Source: Oceanobacillus bengalensis (lineage in GTDB: Bacteria > Bacillota > Bacilli > Bacillales > Amphibacillaceae). Taken from it: 64,000 nt of DNA. Both the position numbers and the translations under genes were made by a program. Every line of letters begins with the position of its first letter. The stretch's first letter is position 1. Below are positions 28,619 to 38,299 of the stretch, one piece after another. A model generated the notes under the pieces. It made no database searches and had not been told where the DNA came from. It saw only the letters and a program-made list of their open reading frames with translations. Location: contig NZ_RBZO01000002.1 in the NCBI RefSeq assembly GCF_003628445.1, forward strand, positions 140,681 to 204,680, given 5' to 3'.

Positions 28619-28717
28619 TATTTTATAACTAATAATAAGTGATAAGAAATAATAATTTGCGTTATTTATAACGTTTTTGAGCATGTATATGCAAATGAAA
28701 AGTAGGAGGTTTTACAC

Positions 28718-29665
28718 TTGGGACATGATCATGGGCATGACCATACACATGGAGCAAATAAGAAAGCGTTATTGATAAGTTTTATTATAATAACGGGTTA
28801 TATGATAATTGAAGCTGCAGGGGGATTTATTACCAATAGCCTTGCTTTATTATCTGATGCAGGGCATATGTTAAGTGACTCCATTTCATTAGGGGTCGGA
28901 TTATTAGCTTTTACTTTAGGGGAAAAAGTAGCTAACTATAGTAAAACATATGGGTACAAACGATTTGAAATATTAGCTGCTGTTTTTAACGGAGTTACAC
29001 TTCTTTTAATTTCAATTTATATTTTCTATGAAGCATTTCAACGCTTTACAGAACCACCTGAAGTTGCTTCCACTGGGATGTTGATTATCGCTTCAATTGG
29101 TTTGTTAGTGAATATCTTGGTTGCTTGGATTTTAATGCGCGGTGGTGATACAGAAGAAAATTTAAATCTACGTGCTGCTTTTCTTCATGTACTAGGAGAT
29201 TTACTTGGTTCTGTCGGAGCAGTTACTGCTGCACTACTCATTATGTTTTTTGGCTGGGGTTGGGCTGATCCCCTTGCAAGTGTTATAGTTGCTATTTTAG
29301 TGTTGATAAGTGGATGGAGGGTTACCAAAGATGCTGTTCATGTACTAATGGAAGGTACTCCCAAAAATGTTAACTTGGATGACATTATAAATATAATGGA
29401 AAATGTTTCTGGTATATTAAGTATACATGATCTACATGTGTGGAGTATCACTAGTGGAAAAAATGCCCTTTCATGTCATGCAGTGGTTGATGGTGGCTTA
29501 TCCATTCAAGATAGTCAAAATTTGTTGCGAAAGATAGAGCATGAATTGGAGCATAAAGGTATAGGTCATGTAACCATTCAGATGGAAAATAAGGAGCATC
29601 CTCATGATGATTCCCTACTGTGCCAAATAGATCATGAATCTTCACACCATCAACATGATCACTAG
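28718..29665 (+). CDS. czcD: CzcD-type cation diffusion facilitator, copy 1
   Basis: This 315-residue zinc/cadmium/cobalt:proton antiporter has six helices. Helix 2 and 5 sites are seen as LLSDAGHMLSDSISLG (HxxxD) and AAFLHVLGDLLGS (HxxxD). His-rich ends (GHDHGHDHTHG at the start, HESSHHQHDH at the end) and a cytoplasmic ferredoxin-like domain (IHDLHVWSITSG) are typical of CzcD/ZitB. TTG 28718 follows AGGAGGTTTTACAC. It is intact although its repressor and zip partners are broken. The paralogue at 56528 is about nine-tenths identical by eye. Confidence 0.93.
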   Translation: MGHDHGHDHTHGANKKALLISFIIITGYMIIEAAGGFITNSLALLSDAGHMLSDSISLGVGLLAFTLGEKVANYSKTYGYKRFEILAAVFNGVTLLLISIYIFYEAFQRFTEPPEVASTGMLIIASIGLLVNILVAWILMRGGDTEENLNLRAAFLHVLGDLLGSVGAVTAALLIMFFGWGWADPLASVIVAILVLISGWRVTKDAVHVLMEGTPKNVNLDDIINIMENVSGILSIHDLHVWSITSGKNALSCHAVVDGGLSIQDSQNLLRKIEHELEHKGIGHVTIQMENKEHPHDDSLLCQIDHESSHHQHDH

Positions 29666-29680
29666 AATCCCTCTTTTAAA

Positions 29681-29710
29681 CAACCTCCCTTTGACAGTGG
29701 AGGTTGTTGT
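29681..29710 (+). terminator. Terminator after czcD copy 1
   Basis: CAACCTCC (29681-29688) pairs with GGAGGTTG (29699-29706), followed by TTGTATTT. Confidence 0.6.
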
Positions 29711-29751
29711 ATTTCAAAACAATTATTATATATACGAAGGGGAGAAAGCTT

Positions 29752-29820
29752 ACGGAAACTTATTTATTATTTGGTAGTTTGCTAGTTATGGTGTTAACCG
29801 TGTTTTCTGCCATCATTTAA
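29752..29820 (+). other. Possible 22-residue membrane peptide with ACG in place of ATG
   Basis: A good site GAAGGGGAGAAAGCTT is followed 7 bp later by ACG and an open frame for a single hydrophobic helix (TETYLLFGSLLVMVLTVFSA), ending in TAA. The ACG may be a mutated ATG, making this a dead small gene, or a non-standard start. The rest of 29821-30036 has no feature I can support apart from the LtaS leader. Confidence 0.3.
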
Positions 29821-30036
29821 GAAGAAATCAGTTTTTGTTTTTCCATTTCCCTCTTTATGTTTATATAAAGGATTTAATCAATGATAGTATTTTAAAGTGA
29901 AAATTAGCAATTTGCCTTTCACACTTTTTAATATATAGGGTTTATGTTATTTTAAGTACATACAAATTATAAATGAGAGGATTTTCTGTTAAATTCATTA
30001 ATAGAAACTTTTTTTGCTGTTTAGGGGGAACAATAA

Positions 30037-31938
30037 ATGAATGTTAAAAGAAGAAAAATACCATTATTTATTATTGCGACTTTATTGTTTGCGATTAAGA
30101 CATATATTATTTATCGATTTATGTTTAACCTTGAATTAGAGAACACAATGCAAGAATTTATCTTGCTTATAAACCCGTTTGTCTCCGCTTTTTTAATCTT
30201 TGCAATGAGTGTTTGGTTTAAAAGTCAGTCTCGCCAAATGAATTTTTTGAGACACACGGCTCTATTAGGAACGTTAATCTTATATTCCAATCTAGTATTC
30301 TATCGAGCAAATACTGATTTTATTACGATTTCACAAATGTTACAGGTTAGTAATATGGGAGATTTAGGATCTAGTATACTGACTTTAATTAAATTATATG
30401 ATGTCCTATTATTTGTCGATGTCGCTACCATCTGGTATTTAAGTAAGAAAAAACAGGACAAGATGGCTGTAAATTATCATAAAAGTGGCAAGGCTTTTGC
30501 TTTAGCTATGTCGTTACTACTCTTGGCAGGAAACTTTTTCATAGCTGAGATGGAAAGACCACAGCTTTTTACACGTACGTTTGATCGGGAGTATCTAGTT
30601 AAAAATATAGGTGTTTTTAACTATCATATCTATGATGCCATTATGCAATCCAAAGTTAAAACGCAGCGAGTGTTTGCGGATGAAAGTAAACTTTCAGATA
30701 TAAGTGAATATATTAATGAGATTCAAAGTAAGGATCAATCTGATTTTTACGGTGTTGCGGAAGGGAAGAATTTAATTTTTATTTCGGTGGAATCTCTGCA
30801 AAACTTTGTAATTAATAATGAAGTAAATGGGGAAGAAATTACACCGTTTTTAAATAGTTTAGTAGAAAATGAGGATACGTTCTATTTTGAAAATTTCTAT
30901 TCACAAGTTGCACAAGGTAGAACGTCAGATTCTGAATTTCTCGTGGAAAACTCATTATATCCATTGTCAAGTGGGGCCGTATTTTTTACGCATGGTCAGA
31001 ATGAATATAATGCATTACCAGAACAGTTAAAGGAAAAAGGCTATTATAATACTGTATTCCATGCGAATAATAGGAGTTTTTGGAACAGAGATCAAATGTA
31101 TAAGAGTTTGGGGTATGATTATTACTACGGAGAAGAAGCCTATGAGGTTACGGAAAATAATTCAATTGGCTGGGGATTAAAAGATAAAGCTTTTTTTGAG
31201 CAATCTATGAAGTATTTACAATCGTTTGAACAACCTTTTTATTCAAAATTCATTACGTTAACGAATCATTTTCCGTTTAATTTAGATGAAAAAGATCGAA
31301 CGATTGAACCTTATAATTCAAATTCAAACACACTTAATAATTATTTTCCAACTGTAAGATATACAGATGAAGCGCTAGAACAATTTTTTAATCAATTGAA
31401 AGATACCGGAATATATGAAGACTCCATTATAGTGATAATGGGTGACCATTTCGGAATAAGTGAAAACCATAATAAATCGATGAGTCAGTATTTAGGAAAA
31501 GAAAAAATTACACCTTATGACCAACTTCAACTTCTACGGGTTCCACTTTTTATACACATTCCGGGTTCTGGTAACGGGAAAGTCATGTCTGACGTTTCTG
31601 GTCAAATTGATGTTAAACCAACATTACTGCATTTATTAGGAATTGAAACAGAGAACGATATCAATTTTGGAAATGATTTATTTTCGGATGATCGAAAAGG
31701 GTTTGTAGCATTTCGTAACGGTGACTTTGTTACTGAAAGCTATGTATCTGCAAGTAGTACCTGCTATAATCGTCAGACAGGTGAGCCTGTAGATGAAAAT
31801 AATAACTTGGATGTAGAAAATAAAGTAAAAAATCCTTGCGCTCCCATTAAGAAAAAAGTTATGAATGAGCTTGAATATTCTGATGAAATTATTTATGGTG
31901 ACTTATTTAGATTTGTGGATTTTAGTAAGTCAAACTAG
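30037..31938 (+). CDS. LtaS-type phosphoglycerol transferase (lipoteichoic acid synthase family)
   Basis: This 633-residue protein has five N-terminal membrane helices (to about residue 180) and an extracellular sulfatase-like domain. The catalytic Thr296 is in QGRTSDSEF, the family's GRTSD-E motif. A metal-binding Glu is in FISVESLQNF, and Mn ligands follow in MGDHFG and HANNRSFW. Members polymerise glycerol phosphate on a glycolipid (LtaS) or prime or extend the chain (YvgJ, YqgS, YfnI). Which paralogue this is cannot be told. TTAGGGGG precedes ATG 30037. Monocistronic, with its own terminator. Confidence 0.93.
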   Translation: MNVKRRKIPLFIIATLLFAIKTYIIYRFMFNLELENTMQEFILLINPFVSAFLIFAMSVWFKSQSRQMNFLRHTALLGTLILYSNLVFYRANTDFITISQMLQVSNMGDLGSSILTLIKLYDVLLFVDVATIWYLSKKKQDKMAVNYHKSGKAFALAMSLLLLAGNFFIAEMERPQLFTRTFDREYLVKNIGVFNYHIYDAIMQSKVKTQRVFADESKLSDISEYINEIQSKDQSDFYGVAEGKNLIFISVESLQNFVINNEVNGEEITPFLNSLVENEDTFYFENFYSQVAQGRTSDSEFLVENSLYPLSSGAVFFTHGQNEYNALPEQLKEKGYYNTVFHANNRSFWNRDQMYKSLGYDYYYGEEAYEVTENNSIGWGLKDKAFFEQSMKYLQSFEQPFYSKFITLTNHFPFNLDEKDRTIEPYNSNSNTLNNYFPTVRYTDEALEQFFNQLKDTGIYEDSIIVIMGDHFGISENHNKSMSQYLGKEKITPYDQLQLLRVPLFIHIPGSGNGKVMSDVSGQIDVKPTLLHLLGIETENDINFGNDLFSDDRKGFVAFRNGDFVTESYVSASSTCYNRQTGEPVDENNNLDVENKVKNPCAPIKKKVMNELEYSDEIIYGDLFRFVDFSKSN

Positions 31939-31974
31939 TATAGATTCTGATTCGTAAAATGTACTAATGGAAAG

Positions 31975-32012
31975 AGGTGCAATATCTTTTTATAGAATTG
32001 CGCCTTTTTTTC
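31975..32012 (+). terminator. Terminator after the LtaS-like gene
   Basis: AGGTGCAAT / ATTGCGCCT arms followed by TTTTTTT. Confidence 0.8.
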
Positions 32013-32240
32013 ATGATTTAATTTAATTAAAGTTTCGATTGTAATTTTTTATTGGGTTATATTATTAATAGAGACCATTTTAATACTATCTGGTGGTTCC
32101 AAATTTTTACTCTACAATAATATTCCGTATTCAGTACCAAGCTAAAACTAAACCAATATACTATTTGGTAAGGATAAACTTCAATTTGATAAAACAAATT
32201 TAATAGAAATAAAGTGCAATGAAAAGAGAGGTACAATACC

Positions 32241-32303
32241 ATGTTGGCCTTTCTTTTCTTATTTTTCATTTTTTTTGCACCAGCTTTACTTAATGTTGGT
32301 TGA
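32241..32303 (+). other. Possible 20-residue hydrophobic peptide before qoxA
   Basis: ATG 32241 follows AAAGAGAGGTAC and starts a single-helix peptide beginning MLAFLFLFFIFFAPAL, ending TGA. It lies in the 590-bp gap 31939-32527, which otherwise has only the LtaS terminator and the qox promoter region. It could be chance in AT-rich DNA. Confidence 0.25.
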
Positions 32304-32527
32304 ACCAATCGATTGGTGTGTGTGCAATGAGTAAAACCTATAGTTTTCTGAAATGTTAAATGTTTTAAATTAAAGTCATTAAATATACAAAAGTTCTTGA
32401 ATGTTTTGTGACGTATTTTTCGTGATATTGTATTTTTATTCTCTTGGTATTAATATAATGTTGACATTTTATATAGTTGGTTGTGACTGTAAGTAGATGT
32501 AATCCTAAAGAAGAAAGGGGTAAATAT

Positions 32528-33412
32528 ATGAAACTCAAATTAGTTTTACTATCGTTAGTTTTTACTATTACAACAGTGCTAACCGGGTGTGAGTCAATAT
32601 TGGTTCTTGATCCCAAAGGTCCACAGGCTGAAACGACCGCAAATGTAATCTGGATTTCAATTATTACGATGTCGTTTGTCGTGATTACCGTTATGGTACT
32701 TTTAATAATTGTTCTATTAAGGTATCGAGCATCAAAACAGCCAGATGATTATGAACCACCTCATATAGAAGGGAATCCGATTGTCGAAGGGATTATAGTT
32801 GGTGTTCCTATTTTAATCGTTGCATTTCTATCGGTTGTTTCCGTTCAATCTTTATATAAAGTAGAAGCAACCCCAGAGGGTTATGAAGACCAAGAACCAC
32901 TGACGATTTACGCTTCGTCATCAAATTGGAAATGGCATTTTAGTTATCCAGAACAAGATATTGAAACGGTTAACTATGTCTTTATTCCTACAGACCGCGC
33001 AGTTGAGTTCAAACTATATTCATATGGTCCAATTACAAGTTTTTGGATTCCGCAGCTGGCTGGACAAAAATATGCCATGGCTGACATGGTTACAACAATA
33101 AATCTAGCAGCTGAGGCCCCCGGTGATTATATGGGACGTAATGCTAACTTCAGTGGAGAGGGATTTGCTCAAATGAAATTTAATGTTACAGCTTTGTCAC
33201 CGGATGAGTTTGATACATGGGTGGAAGAGATTAAATCAACAGCTAAACCACTTACTGAAGAAAAGTTTAATGAATTATTAGAACCTGGACATCTTGGTCA
33301 GCTAACATTCACAGGAACACACTTAGGATTCTCACCACCTCCAGAAATGAAAATGGAAGACATGAACATGGAGGATATGGAAGATATGGAGAATATGGAA
33401 GACATGCACTAA
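32528..33412 (+). CDS. qoxA: Quinol oxidase aa3-600 subunit II
   Basis: This 294-residue lipoprotein subunit of the menaquinol-oxidising aa3 oxidase has a lipobox LTGC (Cys21), two membrane helices (about 40-70 and 90-112) and an external cupredoxin domain (SSNWKWHFSYPEQ, YGPITSFWIPQLAGQKYAM). It lacks the CuA cysteines, so it takes electrons from quinol, not cytochrome c. Start ATG 32528 follows AAGAAAGGGG; a GTG at 32477 only extends it. The C-terminus has an unusual Met-Glu-Asp tail (MEDMNMEDMEDMENMEDMH). Confidence 0.95.
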   Translation: MKLKLVLLSLVFTITTVLTGCESILVLDPKGPQAETTANVIWISIITMSFVVITVMVLLIIVLLRYRASKQPDDYEPPHIEGNPIVEGIIVGVPILIVAFLSVVSVQSLYKVEATPEGYEDQEPLTIYASSSNWKWHFSYPEQDIETVNYVFIPTDRAVEFKLYSYGPITSFWIPQLAGQKYAMADMVTTINLAAEAPGDYMGRNANFSGEGFAQMKFNVTALSPDEFDTWVEEIKSTAKPLTEEKFNELLEPGHLGQLTFTGTHLGFSPPPEMKMEDMNMEDMEDMENMEDMH

Positions 33413-33512
33413 GAAATCCTTCCCCCAGTGGTTACATAATAGGTAACCAGTCAAACACTTTAAATATTTAATGATTTTTCGTTTTTAATATCTCACGAGA
33501 GGAGTTACAGAC

Positions 33513-35462
33513 ATGGAATTTTTTGAGAGATTCGCCATTCCCCATCCTAGTCCAATGATTTATGCATCAATGGTCGCAATTGGTTTAACCGTTATTGCGA
33601 TCATCGCTGGGCTTACCTACTTTAAAAAATGGGGATATTTATGGCGTGAATGGTTAACAACCGTTGATCATAAAAAAATCGGGATTATGTATATCATATC
33701 CGCATTACTAATGCTTTTCCGCGGAGGCGCTGACGCTGTTATGATGCGTTTGCAGACATCTGTACCAGATAATACATTTTTGGATGCACAACATTATAAT
33801 GAGGTATTTACAACGCATGGAGTTGTTATGATTATCTTTATGGCAATGGCATTCATTATTGGTCTAATGAACTTTATTGTTCCTTTACAAATTGGGGCCA
33901 GAGATGTAGCCTTTCCTAGACTAAACGCAATTAGTTTTTGGTTATATTTTGCAGGAGCCATGCTATTCAATATTTCCTTTGTTATTGGTGGATCGCCCGA
34001 TGCGGGCTGGACAAATTATTATCCACTAGCAAACAATGAATTTAGTCCATCAGTTGGTGTGAATTATTATAATTGGGCATTGCAGATTTCGGGTATTGGT
34101 ACGCTCATAACAGGTATAAACTTTATCGCAACAATTTTAAAAATGAGAGCGCCTGGAATGAAACTAATGAAAATGCCAATGTTTACCTGGACAGCTTTGA
34201 TAACCAACCTTATTATTGTATTTGCATTTCCAGTACTGACAGTGGCGATTCTAATGGGAACACTTGACCGTCAGTTTGCCACAAACTTCTTTACAACTAC
34301 TGCTGGTGGTAGTGATATGATGTGGGCCAATCTGTTCTGGTTCTGGGGACATCCTGAAGTGTATATTTTAATACTTCCGGCCTTTGGTATTTACAGTGAA
34401 ATAATTGCAACCTTCTCTCAGCGGAATCTATATGGCTACAAATCTATGGTCGGATCGATAGTTATTATCTCGACCCTTTCATTTTTAGTTTGGGTACACC
34501 ACTTCTTTACAATGGGGCAAGGTGCATTAACGAATAGTATTTTCTCGATTACAACAATGGCAATTGCTGTACCGACAGGAATTAAAATCTTTAACTGGCT
34601 ATTGACCATGTGGAAAGGTAAAATTAGGTTTACTGTTCCAATGTTATATTCAGTAGGTTTTATACCACTCTTTACAATTGGTGGCGTAACAGGGGTTATG
34701 CTTGCGATGGCAAGTGCCGACTACCAATATCATAATACGATGTTCTTGGTAGCTCATTTCCACAACACGATTATACCCGGTGTTGTATTTGCTATGATTG
34801 CCGGCCTTACTTATTGGTGGCCAAAAATGTTTGGTTTTATGCTCAATGAAAAAATCGGTAAATGGGGATTTTGGTTTATGACAATTGGTTTTTGTTTTGC
34901 CTTTTTCCCAATGTACATTACTGGCCTAGATGGTCAAGCACGTCGTATGTACACATATTCTGAAGCGTCAGGATTTGGACCATTAAATATGCTCTCGTTC
35001 TTTGGAGCAGGTTTGATGGCAATCAGTTTTATCATCATCGTTTACAATATCTATTACAGCTTCCGTTACTCTCCAAGAAATGTTGGTGACGATCCATGGA
35101 ATGCGCGTTCTCTTGAGTGGGCTACACATAATCCAGTGCCTGAATACAACTTTGCGATTGCACCGCAAGTAAAATCTTCAGAAGCTTTCTGGGATTACAA
35201 GAAGAATGGACATCAATTATTCAAAGGTGATATAAAAGATATTCATATGCCTAATAACAGTGGACAACCAATTATAATGGCTGGGTTGTTTTTCATATTT
35301 GGTTTCTCCTTCGTATTTTATATATGGGCTGGTGTTATTATTTCCGGAATCGGAATTTTAGCATGCTTAGTATATCGTTCGTTTGAAAAAGATGATGGCC
35401 ATCACATACATGTACAAGAAATTAAAGAAACAGAAGAAAAATTTGGAGGTGCTAAAAAGTGA
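33513..35462 (+). CDS. qoxB: Quinol oxidase subunit I
   Basis: This 649-residue haem-copper oxidase catalytic subunit has about 14-15 helices. Haem and CuB ligands are in FTTHGVVMIIF, WFWGHPEVYILILPAFG (His cross-linked to Tyr) and VWVHHFFTMG; the haem a/a3 His pair is in LVAHFHNTII. It reduces O2 and pumps protons. GAGAGGAG precedes ATG 33513. Its stop overlaps the qoxC start. Confidence 0.97.
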   Translation: MEFFERFAIPHPSPMIYASMVAIGLTVIAIIAGLTYFKKWGYLWREWLTTVDHKKIGIMYIISALLMLFRGGADAVMMRLQTSVPDNTFLDAQHYNEVFTTHGVVMIIFMAMAFIIGLMNFIVPLQIGARDVAFPRLNAISFWLYFAGAMLFNISFVIGGSPDAGWTNYYPLANNEFSPSVGVNYYNWALQISGIGTLITGINFIATILKMRAPGMKLMKMPMFTWTALITNLIIVFAFPVLTVAILMGTLDRQFATNFFTTTAGGSDMMWANLFWFWGHPEVYILILPAFGIYSEIIATFSQRNLYGYKSMVGSIVIISTLSFLVWVHHFFTMGQGALTNSIFSITTMAIAVPTGIKIFNWLLTMWKGKIRFTVPMLYSVGFIPLFTIGGVTGVMLAMASADYQYHNTMFLVAHFHNTIIPGVVFAMIAGLTYWWPKMFGFMLNEKIGKWGFWFMTIGFCFAFFPMYITGLDGQARRMYTYSEASGFGPLNMLSFFGAGLMAISFIIIVYNIYYSFRYSPRNVGDDPWNARSLEWATHNPVPEYNFAIAPQVKSSEAFWDYKKNGHQLFKGDIKDIHMPNNSGQPIIMAGLFFIFGFSFVFYIWAGVIISGIGILACLVYRSFEKDDGHHIHVQEIKETEEKFGGAKK

Positions 35463-36055
35463 AATTAAATAATACGCAACCTCTTGAATATAGTACAGAA
35501 CAAAATAAAATTAATATTGTAGGTTTCTGGATTTTCCTTGGGGCAGAAATTATGCTTTTTGCAACACTCTTTACTGCTTACTTTGTATATGAGAATCGTA
35601 CTGGTACTGGACCAACTGGAGAAGAAATATTTATACTCGGCCCAATATTAATAAATACATTTTTGCTTTTGACAAGTAGTTTTACCATTGGATTAGCCAT
35701 TCATGCGATGCGCATTAATCGAAAAAAAGCTACATTAGCATTTTTAGGTATCACTTTAGTACTTGGCGCAGCTTTCCTAGGTATAGAAATTTATGAATTT
35801 ATGACTTACTATCATGAAGGGGCCACACTTCAAACTAGTGGTTTTACTTCAAGCCTGTTATTAACACTTGGAACCCATGGGGCTCACGTTACATTTGGTT
35901 TATTTTGGGGATTAGCTATTATACAACAAATTATAAAACGTGGAATTACACCACAAACAGCTAATAAAACCTTTATATTCTCTCTATATTGGCATTTTCT
36001 AGACGTAATGTGGATCTTTATCTATAGTTTTATCTACTTGAAAGGAATGATGTAA
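35459..36055 (+). CDS. qoxC: Quinol oxidase subunit III
   Basis: This 198-residue subunit has five helices of the CyoC/CoxC family, ending FSLYWHFLDVMWIFIYSFIYL, the signature WHFxDxxWI. The GTG start 35459 overlaps the last codons of qoxB (translational coupling); the ribosome site TTTGGAGGTG lies in the qoxB end. Confidence 0.96.
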   Translation: MKLNNTQPLEYSTEQNKINIVGFWIFLGAEIMLFATLFTAYFVYENRTGTGPTGEEIFILGPILINTFLLLTSSFTIGLAIHAMRINRKKATLAFLGITLVLGAAFLGIEIYEFMTYYHEGATLQTSGFTSSLLLTLGTHGAHVTFGLFWGLAIIQQIIKRGITPQTANKTFIFSLYWHFLDVMWIFIYSFIYLKGMM

Positions 36056-36056
36056 T

Positions 36057-36341
36057 ATGAAAGAACTATTTCCAATTAAACAAATAAATGGCTTCGTATT
36101 CTCATTACTTCTTACAGTAGTAGCACTTAGCGTTTATTTTATGGATATGTCTTATGAATGGGGAATGACTATTCTTCTTATAACTGCATTTGTTCAAGCA
36201 GGAGTTCAGTTTGTTATTTTTATGCATGCAGGAGAAACTAAAGACAGAGATGTGATTTTTTCAACCTTGTTTTATGGTGTATTTTTAGCTTTAGCCGCTG
36301 TATTTGGTTCATTATTAACATTAGTATGGGATATGATGTAA
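36057..36341 (+). CDS. qoxD: Quinol oxidase subunit IV
   Basis: This 94-residue, three-helix small subunit (CyoD/CtaF type), MKELFPIKQINGFVFSLLLT..., is assembled with QoxABC. It starts 1 bp after qoxC, with AAAGGAATGATG as the ribosome region. It is the last gene of the operon. Confidence 0.95.
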   Translation: MKELFPIKQINGFVFSLLLTVVALSVYFMDMSYEWGMTILLITAFVQAGVQFVIFMHAGETKDRDVIFSTLFYGVFLALAAVFGSLLTLVWDMM

Positions 36342-36368
36342 TATCCCATACTAAAAAATAGAAAACAA

Positions 36369-36410
36369 AATAACCATCAAATTAAATGCTAATTTGATGG
36401 TTATTTAATT
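36369..36410 (+). terminator. Terminator of the qox operon
   Basis: A perfect 16-bp stem (AATAACCATCAAATTA / TAATTTGATGGTTATT) followed by TAATTAAAAAA on the + strand. T-poor but very stable. Confidence 0.65.
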
Positions 36411-36463
36411 AAAAAATAAATTGTTTTTAAGTATTTGTAAATAAAGGAGAAAGGGGTAAGTTA

Positions 36464-37210
36464 TTGAAAGATATACACTTACTGAATCCAACTCATTTAT
36501 TATATCATGCCGTAGGGAAGCCACGGGTAAAAGGAATTAAGAAACTAGGTTCTAATAAACGTTGTTCACTTTGCGGTTTACCAACTACTGATGCTGTTGG
36601 ATGGGAAGTAGGTAAAAAGTTTTCTAATCTTGATTTGTTTGCTGAAAAAGAAAATATTGATTTTTTATGTCCTGCTTGCCATTACGCTTTATCTCATATT
36701 AAAGAATTACATAAAGCCTATATTCTAAGATACACTGAAGGATTAAAGATTCTTCAATTTGATGATCAACCTAGCAAAAAGATAGGTATAGGACAAAAGC
36801 GCATTGTCTCACGTTATTATCTAAGGGATTTTTTGTCAAACCCTCCAGTTGATGACCCATGGATAATGATGCTACAAACGAAAATGAATCCTCAACATTC
36901 AATTATGAAGGCAAAAGTTAATTTTGGATATGCCGATACGTTATGGGTGTGTAATGGAGGAATAAATTATGCAATTCCGAAAAAGGGATTAGTAGAATTA
37001 TTTAACGCACTAGAAAAAGTAAAAAAATCGGACTCGCTGTATCCGTATTTATTTAATGATAAGCGGCCTTGGAAGGAACATAAAGAGATAAAATTATGGG
37101 AAGAAGTTGAACCTATAATTGTAAAGCACAGGTGTAAACATTACTTATCTTTTATTTATGACCGCATCATACCTCCTAAAAATTACATGCTCAAGGACAC
37201 CGATAATTAA
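36464..37210 (+). CDS. csf1: Csf1-like large-subunit protein of a type IV CRISPR-Cas system
   Basis: This 248-residue protein has a four-Cys zinc finger, CSLCG (Cys34, Cys37) and CPACH (Cys69, Cys72), near the N-terminus, as in Csf1 (Cas8-like) of type IV effector complexes. The remaining part is basic and has no membrane segment. It starts at TTG 36464 after AAAGGAGAAAGGGG. It heads a run of five genes read in the same direction with small gaps. The assignment rests on the zinc finger, size and gene neighbourhood, not on a search. Confidence 0.65.
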   Translation: MKDIHLLNPTHLLYHAVGKPRVKGIKKLGSNKRCSLCGLPTTDAVGWEVGKKFSNLDLFAEKENIDFLCPACHYALSHIKELHKAYILRYTEGLKILQFDDQPSKKIGIGQKRIVSRYYLRDFLSNPPVDDPWIMMLQTKMNPQHSIMKAKVNFGYADTLWVCNGGINYAIPKKGLVELFNALEKVKKSDSLYPYLFNDKRPWKEHKEIKLWEEVEPIIVKHRCKHYLSFIYDRIIPPKNYMLKDTDN

Positions 37211-37231
37211 TCATTGGTAGGTGAGATTATA

Positions 37232-38293
37232 ATGATAGAAAGAACAGCTGTATTAACTGTAGCAACTCCACTACATCATGGTAGTGAAAAATCTAGAATT
37301 AAACCTGATACACTACCGTCTGGTGTGAAGAATAATTACATTCCTCACAGACGTCTCCCAGTACTGTTAAAAAATGGAGAAGTACAATCAATAGGACTAG
37401 TACCTGCAGTATCAGGTAATTCCATTCGACATATATGGAGAGAATCCCTAGTTGATATCACTTTACATACTTTGGGACTTAAGCGAAAAGACTTGCCTAA
37501 GAATGTGCTTGAAACCCTTGTAAGTGGTGGAGGAATGGATGCGGCAGATGCTAAAAAAAATGATGATGAAGAAGAAAAGCAAGAAAAAGCAAAATTAAAG
37601 AGAAAGGCCATTCAACCATCCGTACCTATTTTAGTTAGGGATAGAGAAACTTTAAGGGCTACTATTCCGATCCTTTCTTTATTTGGTTGCAGTTACGGAA
37701 ATAGAATGCTTTCAGGTATAGTTAATGTTGGGTGGGCTATTCCTGCATTAAAACAAACGGAACATATTACAAATATAGAATCAAATATCCCATTTTCAGA
37801 GGAGATAACAAGTTTTCAAATGATGACTCGTCAAGATCCACTTAAAGAGGAAAACACTGAGGAACAAAAAAGCAGACAATCAATTTACTATATGGAAGTG
37901 GTATCACCAGGCATTCCGTTTGCTCATTCATACGACATTAATTTATCAACACCAGTGGAACGCTCTGCCATGCAACTTGCAATTAACATGTTTAAAAATA
38001 ATCCTTATTTGGGTGGGAAATCTTCTACTGGTCATGGTAAGGTACATACCGATAAATGGTATGCCCATTTAGCAGAACCACCTTCCTTATATATTGAATT
38101 TTTAAAGGAAAATCGTGATGTACTAGTGGAGTATATCAATCTTTGGAATAAACCTGAACAAATTGTAAAAGTTGCGGATAAAAAAGAAGTTATCGAATTT
38201 CCAAAAGACATATCAGTAGAATTAGATCGTCTTGTACAGGAAAGAGAAATAGCTGTTCAAAAAGAAATAGAGAAGAAAATGGCAGAGTGGTGA
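37232..38293 (+). CDS. csf2: Csf2 (Cas7-type) backbone protein
   Basis: This 353-residue RAMP-superfamily protein would polymerise along the crRNA. The start VLTVATPLHHGSEK is the typical beginning of Cas7 proteins (strand 1, then glycine loop). Near the end AINMFKNNPYLGGKSSTGHGKVHTD has the Gly-rich loop. A charged insertion (KKNDDEEEKQEKAKLKRKA, about 110-128) may be a disordered thumb segment. ATG 37232 has TAGGTGAG upstream, so I prefer it to the GTG-like 37214. It ends 6 bp before csf3. Confidence 0.75.
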   Translation: MIERTAVLTVATPLHHGSEKSRIKPDTLPSGVKNNYIPHRRLPVLLKNGEVQSIGLVPAVSGNSIRHIWRESLVDITLHTLGLKRKDLPKNVLETLVSGGGMDAADAKKNDDEEEKQEKAKLKRKAIQPSVPILVRDRETLRATIPILSLFGCSYGNRMLSGIVNVGWAIPALKQTEHITNIESNIPFSEEITSFQMMTRQDPLKEENTEEQKSRQSIYYMEVVSPGIPFAHSYDINLSTPVERSAMQLAINMFKNNPYLGGKSSTGHGKVHTDKWYAHLAEPPSLYIEFLKENRDVLVEYINLWNKPEQIVKVADKKEVIEFPKDISVELDRLVQEREIAVQKEIEKKMAEW

Positions 38294-38299
38294 ATTAAC

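Noticed and set aside
33340..33412. Short tandem DNA repeat (ATGGAGGAT/ATGGAAGAC units) as a possible satellite
   Set aside because: It is in frame and encodes the QoxA tail, so it is kept as a protein feature rather than a separate repeat.
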